The translations under genes and the position numbers were made by a program. DNA of 52,608 nt. Source: CAKZKT01 sp034434235. Its GTDB lineage: Bacteria; Chloroflexota; Anaerolineae; CG2-30-64-16. This document shows, one piece after another, positions 1 through 6,627 of this stretch. The DNA lies in contig DAOTZV010000096.1 of NCBI GenBank assembly GCA_034434235.1, positions 1 through 52,608 of the forward strand. Direction: 5' to 3'. How positions within the stretch are numbered: the first letter of the stretch is position 1; each line of letters begins with the position of its first letter. Under the pieces are notes generated by a model, which had not been told where the DNA came from, did not search any database, and was given only the letters and a program-made list of their open reading frames with translations.

Positions 1-55
1 GGCCAGACGGGGGTCGCAGACCCCCTGCGAGCGAGAGAAAAGGTGGCGCAAGACG
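1..55. repeat. Two-hairpin dispersed element, copy 1 (truncated by window edge)
   Basis: This is the right half of the dispersed two-hairpin element. The hairpin GGGGGTC (9-15), loop GCA, GACCCCC (19-25) is followed by the words TGCGAGCGA and GGTGGCGCAAGACGCC, which recur almost unchanged at 34380-34422. The left half would lie before base 1. A separate short inverted repeat, CCCTGGC at 57-63 with GCCAGGG at 76-82, fills part of the space before the moxR gene. Confidence 0.75.
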
Positions 56-127
56 CCCCTGGCCCGCGTGGCGGAGCCAGGGCGGGCTGGCACGTGACGG
101 CGATTTTCAGGTTAGAAAGGTCGCATT

Positions 128-1117
128 ATGCCCACTCGCACATTCGCTTCGCCTGCCGAACTGCAAGCCGCGCTGGGCGAACAACAATACATCGCCAACG
201 ACGAGATCGCCACGATCCTGTACCTCAGCCAGCAGCTCGGCAAGCCGCTGTTGACCGAGGGGCCGGCCGGCGTCGGCAAAACGGAACTGGCCAAGGCCCT
301 CGCGGGCGCCACCGGCCGCGAGTTGATCCGCCTTCAGTGTTACGAAGGATTGGACGAGACCAAGGCCCTCTACGAATGGGAGTACGCCAAGCAGTTGCTC
401 TACACCCAACTCCTGCGCGACAAGCTACAGGAAACCCTGGCGACCGCGCCCAACCTGGCCGCCGCTGCCGACCGCCTGGCCGCCGAAGAAGACGTCTTCT
501 TCTCGATGCGCTTCCTGCTCCAACGGCCGCTCCTGCGGGCCATCCTGAGCAAAGAGCCGACCGTCCTGCTCATTGACGAGATAGATCGCGCCGACGCCGA
601 ATTCGAGGCGTTCTTGCTGGAAGTATTGAGCGACTTCCAGGTAAGCGTGCCGGAGATCGGCACCCTGACCGCAGTGCACCGGCCGCTGGTGGTGTTGACC
701 AGCAACAACACCCGCGAGCTCAGCGAGGCACTCAAGCGCCGTTGTCTCTATTTGTTCATTGACTATCCCACGGTCGAGCAGGAATTGGCCGTGGTGCGCC
801 TGAAGGTGCCGGAGCTGGCGCCCCGGCTGGCCCGCCAGGCCGTCGAGCTGGTCCATCGCCTGCGCACAATGGACCTCCGCAAGGCGCCCAGCATCAGCGA
901 GACGCTGGACTGGGCCCGGGCGCTGGTCGCGCTCAACGCGCGCCAGCTCGACCCGCAGACCCTGGAGACGACCTTGAGCGTCCTCCTGAAACACGAAAGC
1001 GACCTTCAGCGCGTCAGGCGAGAGATGGGCCAGGTCGAGCCGGATGGCGAACCGCGGCCCCCGCGGCGTCCCCGGCCCGACGACGACGAATTCACCCGCT
1101 ACCGCCGGGTGAACTGA
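128..1117 (+). CDS. MoxR-family AAA+ ATPase
   Basis: A 329-residue AAA+ ATPase of the MoxR family. These ATP-driven chaperone-like proteins usually act with a VWA-domain partner to mature or insert cofactors into other proteins. Visible motifs are Walker A GPAGVGKTELAK (about residues 46-57), Walker B VLLIDEIDRAD (about 146-156), and a sensor/arginine-finger stretch, LTSNNTRELSEALKRR. The start is the ATG at 128 with an AAAGG stretch upstream. The C-terminus is a charged Arg/Pro/Asp tail. A VWA protein follows on the same strand about 120 bp downstream, which is the classic MoxR-VWA pairing. The client protein is unknown. Family assignment is secure; biological role is not. Confidence 0.93.
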   Translation: MPTRTFASPAELQAALGEQQYIANDEIATILYLSQQLGKPLLTEGPAGVGKTELAKALAGATGRELIRLQCYEGLDETKALYEWEYAKQLLYTQLLRDKLQETLATAPNLAAAADRLAAEEDVFFSMRFLLQRPLLRAILSKEPTVLLIDEIDRADAEFEAFLLEVLSDFQVSVPEIGTLTAVHRPLVVLTSNNTRELSEALKRRCLYLFIDYPTVEQELAVVRLKVPELAPRLARQAVELVHRLRTMDLRKAPSISETLDWARALVALNARQLDPQTLETTLSVLLKHESDLQRVRREMGQVEPDGEPRPPRRPRPDDDEFTRYRRVN

Positions 1118-1125
1118 CCTGAAAA

Positions 1126-1205
1126 TGCCCGCCCCACGTGCCAGGCACTTTGGAGGGTGCCCGCCCCACGTGCCAGGCACTTTGGAGGGTGCCCGGCACG
1201 TGGGG
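1126..1205. repeat. Palindromic repeat family B (CACGTGCCAGGCAC), tandem copy
   Basis: Two direct 32-bp units, at 1126-1157 and 1158-1189, are identical. Each contains CCCCACGTGCCAGGCAC. The second unit is followed by its inverted partner GTGCCCGGCACGTGGGG (1189-1205), giving a 17-bp stem with one mismatch. Related hairpins occur at 25943-25980, 42815-42847 and 51133-51166. The sequence is open in the frame of the following VWA gene, but it is intergenic repeat and not an N-terminal extension. Confidence 0.85.
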
Positions 1206-1239
1206 GCGCAGCGTGCATTCTGCACAGGTAGGACATGCG

Positions 1240-2619
1240 ATGGAAGAACGCATCATCCAATTCATCTCCGCCCTGCGCGGGGGCGGCGTGCGCGTGAGCC
1301 TGGCCGAGAGCGCCGACGCGTTCAAGGCGATCGAGGAGCTGGGCATCCAGGACCGCGAGCGCTTCAAGCTGGCCCTGCGCGCCACGCTGATCAAAGACGC
1401 GAGCGACCTGGCCACCTTCGAGGAGCTGTTCCCCCTCTTCTTTGACGCGACCGAAGCGCCCCCGCTGCTCAACCTGGCGCAAGACCTGACCCCCGAAGAA
1501 GCTGCCATGCTCGCGGAGGCGCTGCGCCAGTTCAGCCGTCGGCTGCGCGAAATGCTCGAAAAGCTCATTCGCGGCGAGATGCTCAGCCAGCAGGAGCTCG
1601 ACCAGCTCGGCCAGATGGTGGGGCTCAATCGCGCCACCGACCTGCGCCAGCGCGAGTGGATGGCGCGACGCATGGCCCAGGCGCTGCGCTTCCGCGAGGT
1701 GCAGGAGGCGCTGCGCCAGCTCATGGAACTGCTGGCCCAGATGGGGATCAACAAGCAGCGCCTCGAGCAGATCCGCCAGTTGTTGCAGGCCAACCAGGAA
1801 GCGTTGATGGAGCAATTGCGCCAACATGCCGGCCAGCGCATCGCCCAAAACATGGCCCAACGCCGGCCCGACCAGGAGATAGACGAGCTCTTCAACCGCC
1901 CCTTCAACGCCCTCTCCGACCAGGACATGGACCGCCTGCGCAAGGAGGTGCGCCGGCTGGCGGCCCTGTTGCGCAGCCGCATCGCCCTGCGCCAGAAGCG
2001 TGCCCGTACCGGCCAGCTCGACGCCAAGGCAACGATCCGCGCCAACCTGAAGCACGGCAACGTGCCCATCGAGATCGTCCATCGCGACCGGACCCTCAAG
2101 CCCAAGCTCGTGGTGATCTGCGACATCAGCACCTCCATGCGCTACTGCTCCGAGCTGATGCTCGGCTTGATCTATGCCCTGCAAGACCAGATCAGCAAGA
2201 CGCACGCATTTGCTTTCATTGACCATTTGGAGTACATTTCTCCTGATTTCGTCGGCCAGGAGCCGAACGCGGCGATCGCCGGAGTGCTGGCGCGCATGCC
2301 GTCGGGCTACTATAACACCGACCTGGGCTTCAGCCTGGAGCAGTTCAGCCGCAACTTTCTGGACACGGTGGATAGCCGCACGACGCTGATCGTGGTGGGA
2401 GACGGCCGCAACAACTACAACAACCCCCGCCTCGACATCTTCAGCATGCTCGCCCGACGCAGCCATCGCACGATCTGGCTCAACCCCGAATCGCCCCTCC
2501 TGTGGGCGACCGGCGACAGCGACATGCTGAAGTACGCGCCGCTGTGCGACATCATCTTGCAGGTGAGCACCTTGGCCGAGCTCACCGCGGCCATAGACAA
2601 GATGCTGGTACAGAGATAG
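1240..2619 (+). CDS. VWA domain-containing protein (CoxE-like), MoxR partner
   Basis: A 459-residue protein with a long helical, Gln/Arg/Leu-rich N-terminal half and a C-terminal von Willebrand A domain. The metal-ion adhesion site is seen as VICDISTSMRY (DxSxS) and the later DTVDSRTTLIVVGDGRNN. CoxE-like VWA proteins work with MoxR ATPases (CoxD-like) in metalloenzyme maturation, and the upstream gene fits that partner role. The start chosen is the ATG at 1240, preceded by AGGTAGG. The longer in-frame opening from 1138 only translates palindromic repeat DNA. The next gene begins 11 bp after the stop, so the three genes are probably one operon. The substrate is unknown. Confidence 0.9.
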   Translation: MEERIIQFISALRGGGVRVSLAESADAFKAIEELGIQDRERFKLALRATLIKDASDLATFEELFPLFFDATEAPPLLNLAQDLTPEEAAMLAEALRQFSRRLREMLEKLIRGEMLSQQELDQLGQMVGLNRATDLRQREWMARRMAQALRFREVQEALRQLMELLAQMGINKQRLEQIRQLLQANQEALMEQLRQHAGQRIAQNMAQRRPDQEIDELFNRPFNALSDQDMDRLRKEVRRLAALLRSRIALRQKRARTGQLDAKATIRANLKHGNVPIEIVHRDRTLKPKLVVICDISTSMRYCSELMLGLIYALQDQISKTHAFAFIDHLEYISPDFVGQEPNAAIAGVLARMPSGYYNTDLGFSLEQFSRNFLDTVDSRTTLIVVGDGRNNYNNPRLDIFSMLARRSHRTIWLNPESPLLWATGDSDMLKYAPLCDIILQVSTLAELTAAIDKMLVQR

Positions 2620-2630
2620 GCGAAAACGTC

Positions 2631-4037
2631 ATGCGCATCACTTTTTACGGGGCCGCGCAGGAAGTCACCGGCTCCATGCACCTGATCGAGGTCAACGGCC
2701 AACGCGTCTTGCTGGATTGCGGGCTGTTCCAGGGCAAACGCGCCGAGTCCTACGAGCGGAACCTGCACTTGCCGTTCGATCCCAAGAGCATCACGGCCGT
2801 GGTGCTCAGCCACGCGCACATTGACCATGCGGGCAACCTGCCCACCCTGGTCCGCCAGGGATTCGACGGCTACATCTGGTGCACGGCGGCCACGCGCAAC
2901 CTGTGCACCTACATGCTGCTCGACAGCGGCCACATCCAGGAGAACGATGCCGAGTATCTGAACAAGAAGCGGGCCCGCCAGGGAGAGCCGCCGATTGTCC
3001 CCCTCTACACGCGGGCGGATGCCCAGGCCGCGCTGGAACACTTCGTCGGCGCGGGCTATCACCGGGCCGTGCCCGTGGCCGATGGCGTTCAGGCGACGTT
3101 CTACTACGCCGGCCACATCCTCGGCTCGGCGTGCATCGCGCTCGACATCCACGACCGCGAGACCGGCAAGGACTGGCGCGTGGTCTTCAGCGGCGACGTG
3201 GGCCGGGCCGAGATCCCGATCGTGAAATCGCCCGATCTCCTGACCGATGCCGACATCCTGATCATGGAAAGCACCTACGGCAACCGGCTGCACGGCACCT
3301 ATGAGGAAGCCACCAGGAAGCTGCGCGCGGTCGTGCGCGACACCGTCCGCCGCCGCGGCCGGGTGATCGTGCCGGCGTTCGCGGTAGGCCGCACGCAGGA
3401 GATCGTCTTCGCGCTCAACGAGCTGGAGGCCGACGGCGACATCCCGGCCATCCCGGTCTTCGTGGACAGTCCCCTGGCCGTCAACGCGACCGAAGTCTTT
3501 CGGATGCATCCCGAGGAATGGGACGAGCAGGTGCGCGCGTTCCTGGCCGAGGGCAAGCGGCCCAACCCGTTCGAGTCGCCGTTGATCGAATACGTGCGCG
3601 ATCAGACCCGCAGCAAGCAACTGAACTATCTGACCCAACCCGCCATCATCATCAGCGCCAGCGGCATGGCCGAATACGGTCGCATCTTGCATCACCTGAA
3701 GAACGGCATCGAGGACCCGGACAACACGATCCTGTTCGTCGGCTTTCAGGCCGAAAACACCCTGGGCCGGCGCATCGTGGATCGCGAGAGCCCGGTGAAG
3801 ATCCTGGGCGAGGAGTACAAGGTGCGGGCGCAGGTGGTGGCCATTGACGGCTTCAGCGCGCACGCCGATCAGGCCGGACTGCTGGCGTGGGCGCAATCGT
3901 TCGACCGCCGTCGGCTCCAGCACACCTTCGTCGTGCACGGCGAGCCGGCCGCCCAGTCCATCCTGGCCGACAAGCTGGAAGAAACCGGCATGGCGAAGGT
4001 CACGATCCCGCAACGCGGGCAAAGCTTTTCATTCTAA
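2631..4037 (+). CDS. MBL-fold beta-CASP ribonuclease (predicted RNA exonuclease)
   Basis: A 468-residue metallo-beta-lactamase fold protein of the beta-CASP group, whose members cut RNA. It starts with the typical MRITFYGAAQEVTGS strand and loop. Zinc ligands are visible as SHAHIDHAGNLP (HxHxDH) and FSGDVGR. The beta-CASP domain shows ESTYGNRLH, SASGMAEYGRILHHL and the final histidine motif GFSAHADQ. It resembles YSH1-like bacterial enzymes annotated as RNA-specific exonucleases. The start at 2631 removes a spurious upstream extension that overlaps the VWA gene in another frame. Coupling with moxR/VWA genes is by position only. Substrate RNA is not predictable from sequence. Confidence 0.92.
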   Translation: MRITFYGAAQEVTGSMHLIEVNGQRVLLDCGLFQGKRAESYERNLHLPFDPKSITAVVLSHAHIDHAGNLPTLVRQGFDGYIWCTAATRNLCTYMLLDSGHIQENDAEYLNKKRARQGEPPIVPLYTRADAQAALEHFVGAGYHRAVPVADGVQATFYYAGHILGSACIALDIHDRETGKDWRVVFSGDVGRAEIPIVKSPDLLTDADILIMESTYGNRLHGTYEEATRKLRAVVRDTVRRRGRVIVPAFAVGRTQEIVFALNELEADGDIPAIPVFVDSPLAVNATEVFRMHPEEWDEQVRAFLAEGKRPNPFESPLIEYVRDQTRSKQLNYLTQPAIIISASGMAEYGRILHHLKNGIEDPDNTILFVGFQAENTLGRRIVDRESPVKILGEEYKVRAQVVAIDGFSAHADQAGLLAWAQSFDRRRLQHTFVVHGEPAAQSILADKLEETGMAKVTIPQRGQSFSF

Positions 4038-4044
4038 ACAAAGA

Positions 4045-4077
4045 GGGGGAGACGACGGCTATGTCGTCGTCTCCCCC
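4045..4077. terminator. Hairpin between convergent genes
   Basis: GGGGGAGACGACG (4045-4057) pairs perfectly with CGTCGTCTCCCCC (4065-4077) around a 7-nt loop. On the minus strand the stem is followed by a T-rich TCTTTGTTTAG, so it probably terminates the minus-strand lipoprotein/argS transcript. It may also end the RNase operon. Confidence 0.75.
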
Positions 4078-4105
4078 CGACATTGGACAGGCGGTCTCTT
4101 CCTGC

Positions 4106-4858
4106 TCAATCCTCGACCGGCGTCAACCAGCGATCTCCTTCTTCGCCCTCGGCGGCCCAGCCTTTGACCTGATCCCCTTCGACCTGCCACCACAGGTAGC
4201 CGTCCTGGCGCACCGGCCCCCCGCGCACGGTGAGCTGCGTGCCCGGCATGGCGCGCGCAACCGGCGCGCTCGTGATGCCCGCCGCCTCGCGGATCGTGAG
4301 CAGCTTGCCCTCCTGGGTGGTCACCTGCACGCGATCGCCCAGCCGCACCGGCCGATTGACCAGCTTGCCGCCGCCGACGGCCGCGCCGCTGCCCTTCTCG
4401 ACCGAGAGCCACGGGTCTTCGGCCGTGCCGGCCGCCACCCAGCCGACATGGCCCGCGCCGTCGTCCACCAGCCACCACACATAGCCCTCGGCGTTGGTCG
4501 GGCCTTCCTTGACGCTCACGACCGTGTTCGGCGCCAGCCGGCCGAGCAACCTGGCCGACGAGCTGGGCTTATCGCGCATGTTCACCCCGCCGCTCGCCGT
4601 CACGCGCGCCGATTTGCCGGGCGCCAGGCCGGCCGGCGTCGGCGTGGCCGTGGGCGCCACCGTCGGCGGCCGCGTGGGGACCGGCGTAGCCGTCGGGGTG
4701 GCGACTGCGGGCCGCGTGGCCGTGGCCGCGGCCCGCGCCGGCGGCGAAGGCGACGCGGCCGGCGTCACCCGGATCTGAAAGCCGCCGCACGCGATCATGG
4801 CCGGCAACACCAACAAAATCGGCAGGAATAGACGCCAGAGTACCGATCTTCCCGGCAT
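4106..4858 (-). CDS. Lipoprotein with two bacterial SH3-like domains
   Basis: A 250-residue predicted lipoprotein. A hydrophobic signal segment ends in the lipobox AMIAC, and a Thr/Pro/Ala-rich linker follows. Two SH3-like modules come next, each with GYVWW or GYLWW plus a GWVA/GWAA tail. Such domains commonly bind cell-wall or surface ligands. The start at 4858 is preferred over an earlier in-frame codon because a GGAG Shine-Dalgarno sits upstream and the signal sequence begins here. The start is 14 bases downstream of the argS stop on the same strand, so it may be co-transcribed with argS. No enzymatic domain is visible. Confidence 0.8.
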   Translation of the reverse strand: MPGRSVLWRLFLPILLVLPAMIACGGFQIRVTPAASPSPPARAAATATRPAVATPTATPVPTRPPTVAPTATPTPAGLAPGKSARVTASGGVNMRDKPSSSARLLGRLAPNTVVSVKEGPTNAEGYVWWLVDDGAGHVGWVAAGTAEDPWLSVEKGSGAAVGGGKLVNRPVRLGDRVQVTTQEGKLLTIREAAGITSAPVARAMPGTQLTVRGGPVRQDGYLWWQVEGDQVKGWAAEGEEGDRWLTPVED

Positions 4859-4871
4859 GGTCTTTTCTCCG

Positions 4872-6551
4872 TCACATGCTATCCGGCGCATTGACCCCCA
4901 TCAGCCCCAGCACGCGGGCGAACACCGACTTCGTCGCCGCCACCAGCCGCAGGCGCGCGCAAGAGAGGGCCGGATCAATGCGGCCATCCGAGATCACAGG
5001 ACAATCCCGATAGAACTCATGGAAGATCCTGGCCAGTTCCATCGCATAGAACGCCAGGTTGTGGGGCGCGCACGTCAGCGCCGCGTGTTCGATCACCTCT
5101 TCCAGCTCGAGCATCTTGCGGAGCAGGGCCAGCTCGCGCTCGTGGCCGAGCAGGTTCAGGTCGCCGGCGGCCCAGCGCTCCGGCGGGAAGCCGCGCTCGG
5201 CGGCCTTGCGCAGGATGCCCGCCATCCGCGCGTGGCCGTACTGCACGTAGTAGACCGGATTCTCGTCGTTCTGCGCCACGGCCAGGTTCAGGTCGAAGTC
5301 CATCACCGCCTGGTTCGAGCGGGTGAGCAGCAAGAAGCGCACGGCGTCGGCGCCCACCTCGTCCACTACCTCGTCTACGGTGATGATGTCGCCCGACCGC
5401 TTGGAGAGCTTGACCTCCTGGCCGTCCCGATAGAGGCGCACCAGGTCGTACAGGACGATGGTCAGGCGTTCGGGATCGAGGCCGAGCGCGCGCATCAGAT
5501 AGGGCATGCGCCGCGCCTGGTTCTGGTGATCCACGGCCCATACGTCTATGACCCGATCGAAGCCGCGCAACACGAACTTATCGTAATGATAAGCGATATC
5601 CGAGGCATAGTAGCCGGGTTGGCCGCTCGACCGGATGACCACCTCATCGCGATCGGAGCCGAACCGGCTGGTGAGGAGCCACTCCGCGCCGTCGCGCACC
5701 GCCATGACGCCCGCCTCGCGCAACTTGCGCAACACGTATTCGAACGTGCCGCCCGGCTCGTAGAGGCTGCGCTCGGAAAACCAGCGGTCGAAGCGGACGC
5801 GCAGCTTCTCGGCCGAGGCGCGGATGCCGGCCAGGATCTTCTCCAGGCCGATCTCGCCGAGCGCGGCGATGGCCTCTTCCTCGGGCAGCGCCAGGAAGCG
5901 ATCGCCGTGCTCGGCCACGACCTCCCGCGCCAGGTCAATCATGTACGCGCCCTGATAATGATGGCTCTCCAGGGGCACGTCGCGGCCGAACTGCTGCAGA
6001 TAGCGCCGATAGAGGGTCTCGGCGAAGGTGCGCATCTGCGTGCCGGCGTCGTTGACGTAATATTCGCGCTGGACGACGTAGCCGGCGGCCGCCATGATGT
6101 TCGCCAGCGTATCGCCCAACACCGCGTTGCGCGCCGAGCCCATGTGCAACGGCCCGGTCGGGTTGGCGCTGATGAACTCGACCTGGCACGTCTTGCCGTG
6201 GCCCAGGTCAACGTCGCCGTAGTGGCCGACGGCCGCCTCGATGGCGGCGACCTGATTGACCAGCCACCGGTCGTTCAGCCGAAAGTTGATGAAGCCCGGC
6301 GCGGCCACCTCGACCCCGCCGATGAATTCGGCCGGCGCCAGGTGTTTGACGATGGCCTGGCCGACGGCGAGCGGCGCCATGCGGGCCGCCCGCGCGCATT
6401 GCATGGCCACTGAAGTGGCGTAATCGCCCTTGGCCGGATCTTTGGGCCGGCTCACCTCGACGGCCGGCGGATCGAAGGCCGGCAGCGCGCCGGCCGCCTG
6501 CGCGTCGCGTATCGCCTGGGCGACCAGTGCAACGATCTGATTGCGTATCAC
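4872..6551 (-). CDS. argS: Arginyl-tRNA synthetase
   Basis: A 559-residue class I aminoacyl-tRNA synthetase that charges tRNA-Arg. The ArgS-specific HIGH box is seen in SANPTGPLHMGSARN (about residues 128-142). A KLSKRSGD version of the KMSKS loop lies in the second half, and the DALR anticodon-binding domain forms the C-terminus (LEEVIEHAALTCAPHNLAFYAMELARIFHEFY). The length is normal for the family. The start codon is GTG at 6551 with GAGGACAGAG just upstream. It lies downstream of polA on the same strand, separated by a palindromic repeat pair that may split the transcript. Confidence 0.96.
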   Translation of the reverse strand: MIRNQIVALVAQAIRDAQAAGALPAFDPPAVEVSRPKDPAKGDYATSVAMQCARAARMAPLAVGQAIVKHLAPAEFIGGVEVAAPGFINFRLNDRWLVNQVAAIEAAVGHYGDVDLGHGKTCQVEFISANPTGPLHMGSARNAVLGDTLANIMAAAGYVVQREYYVNDAGTQMRTFAETLYRRYLQQFGRDVPLESHHYQGAYMIDLAREVVAEHGDRFLALPEEEAIAALGEIGLEKILAGIRASAEKLRVRFDRWFSERSLYEPGGTFEYVLRKLREAGVMAVRDGAEWLLTSRFGSDRDEVVIRSSGQPGYYASDIAYHYDKFVLRGFDRVIDVWAVDHQNQARRMPYLMRALGLDPERLTIVLYDLVRLYRDGQEVKLSKRSGDIITVDEVVDEVGADAVRFLLLTRSNQAVMDFDLNLAVAQNDENPVYYVQYGHARMAGILRKAAERGFPPERWAAGDLNLLGHERELALLRKMLELEEVIEHAALTCAPHNLAFYAMELARIFHEFYRDCPVISDGRIDPALSCARLRLVAATKSVFARVLGLMGVNAPDSM

Positions 6552-6576
6552 GTGATCTCTGTCCTCGCAACGAATG

Positions 6577-6627
6577 GTAGGGCCAAATTAATTTGGCCCT
6601 ACAGGGGGCCGAATGAATTCGGCCCTA
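6577..6627. repeat. Palindromic repeat family C (GTAGGGCC-AATT), paired copies
   Basis: Two adjacent palindromes. The first, at 6577-6602, is perfect, with half-site GTAGGGCCAAATT. The second, at 6606-6625, is GGGCCGAAT around a GA centre followed by ATTCGGCCC. The same paired arrangement recurs at 51687-51752. The TAG stop codon of polA (6625-6627 read on the minus strand) is formed inside the end of the second palindrome. Confidence 0.85.

Noticed and set aside
1138..1239. N-terminal extension of the VWA protein
   Set aside because: The extension only translates the family B palindromic repeat, and the ATG at 1240 has a ribosome-binding site.
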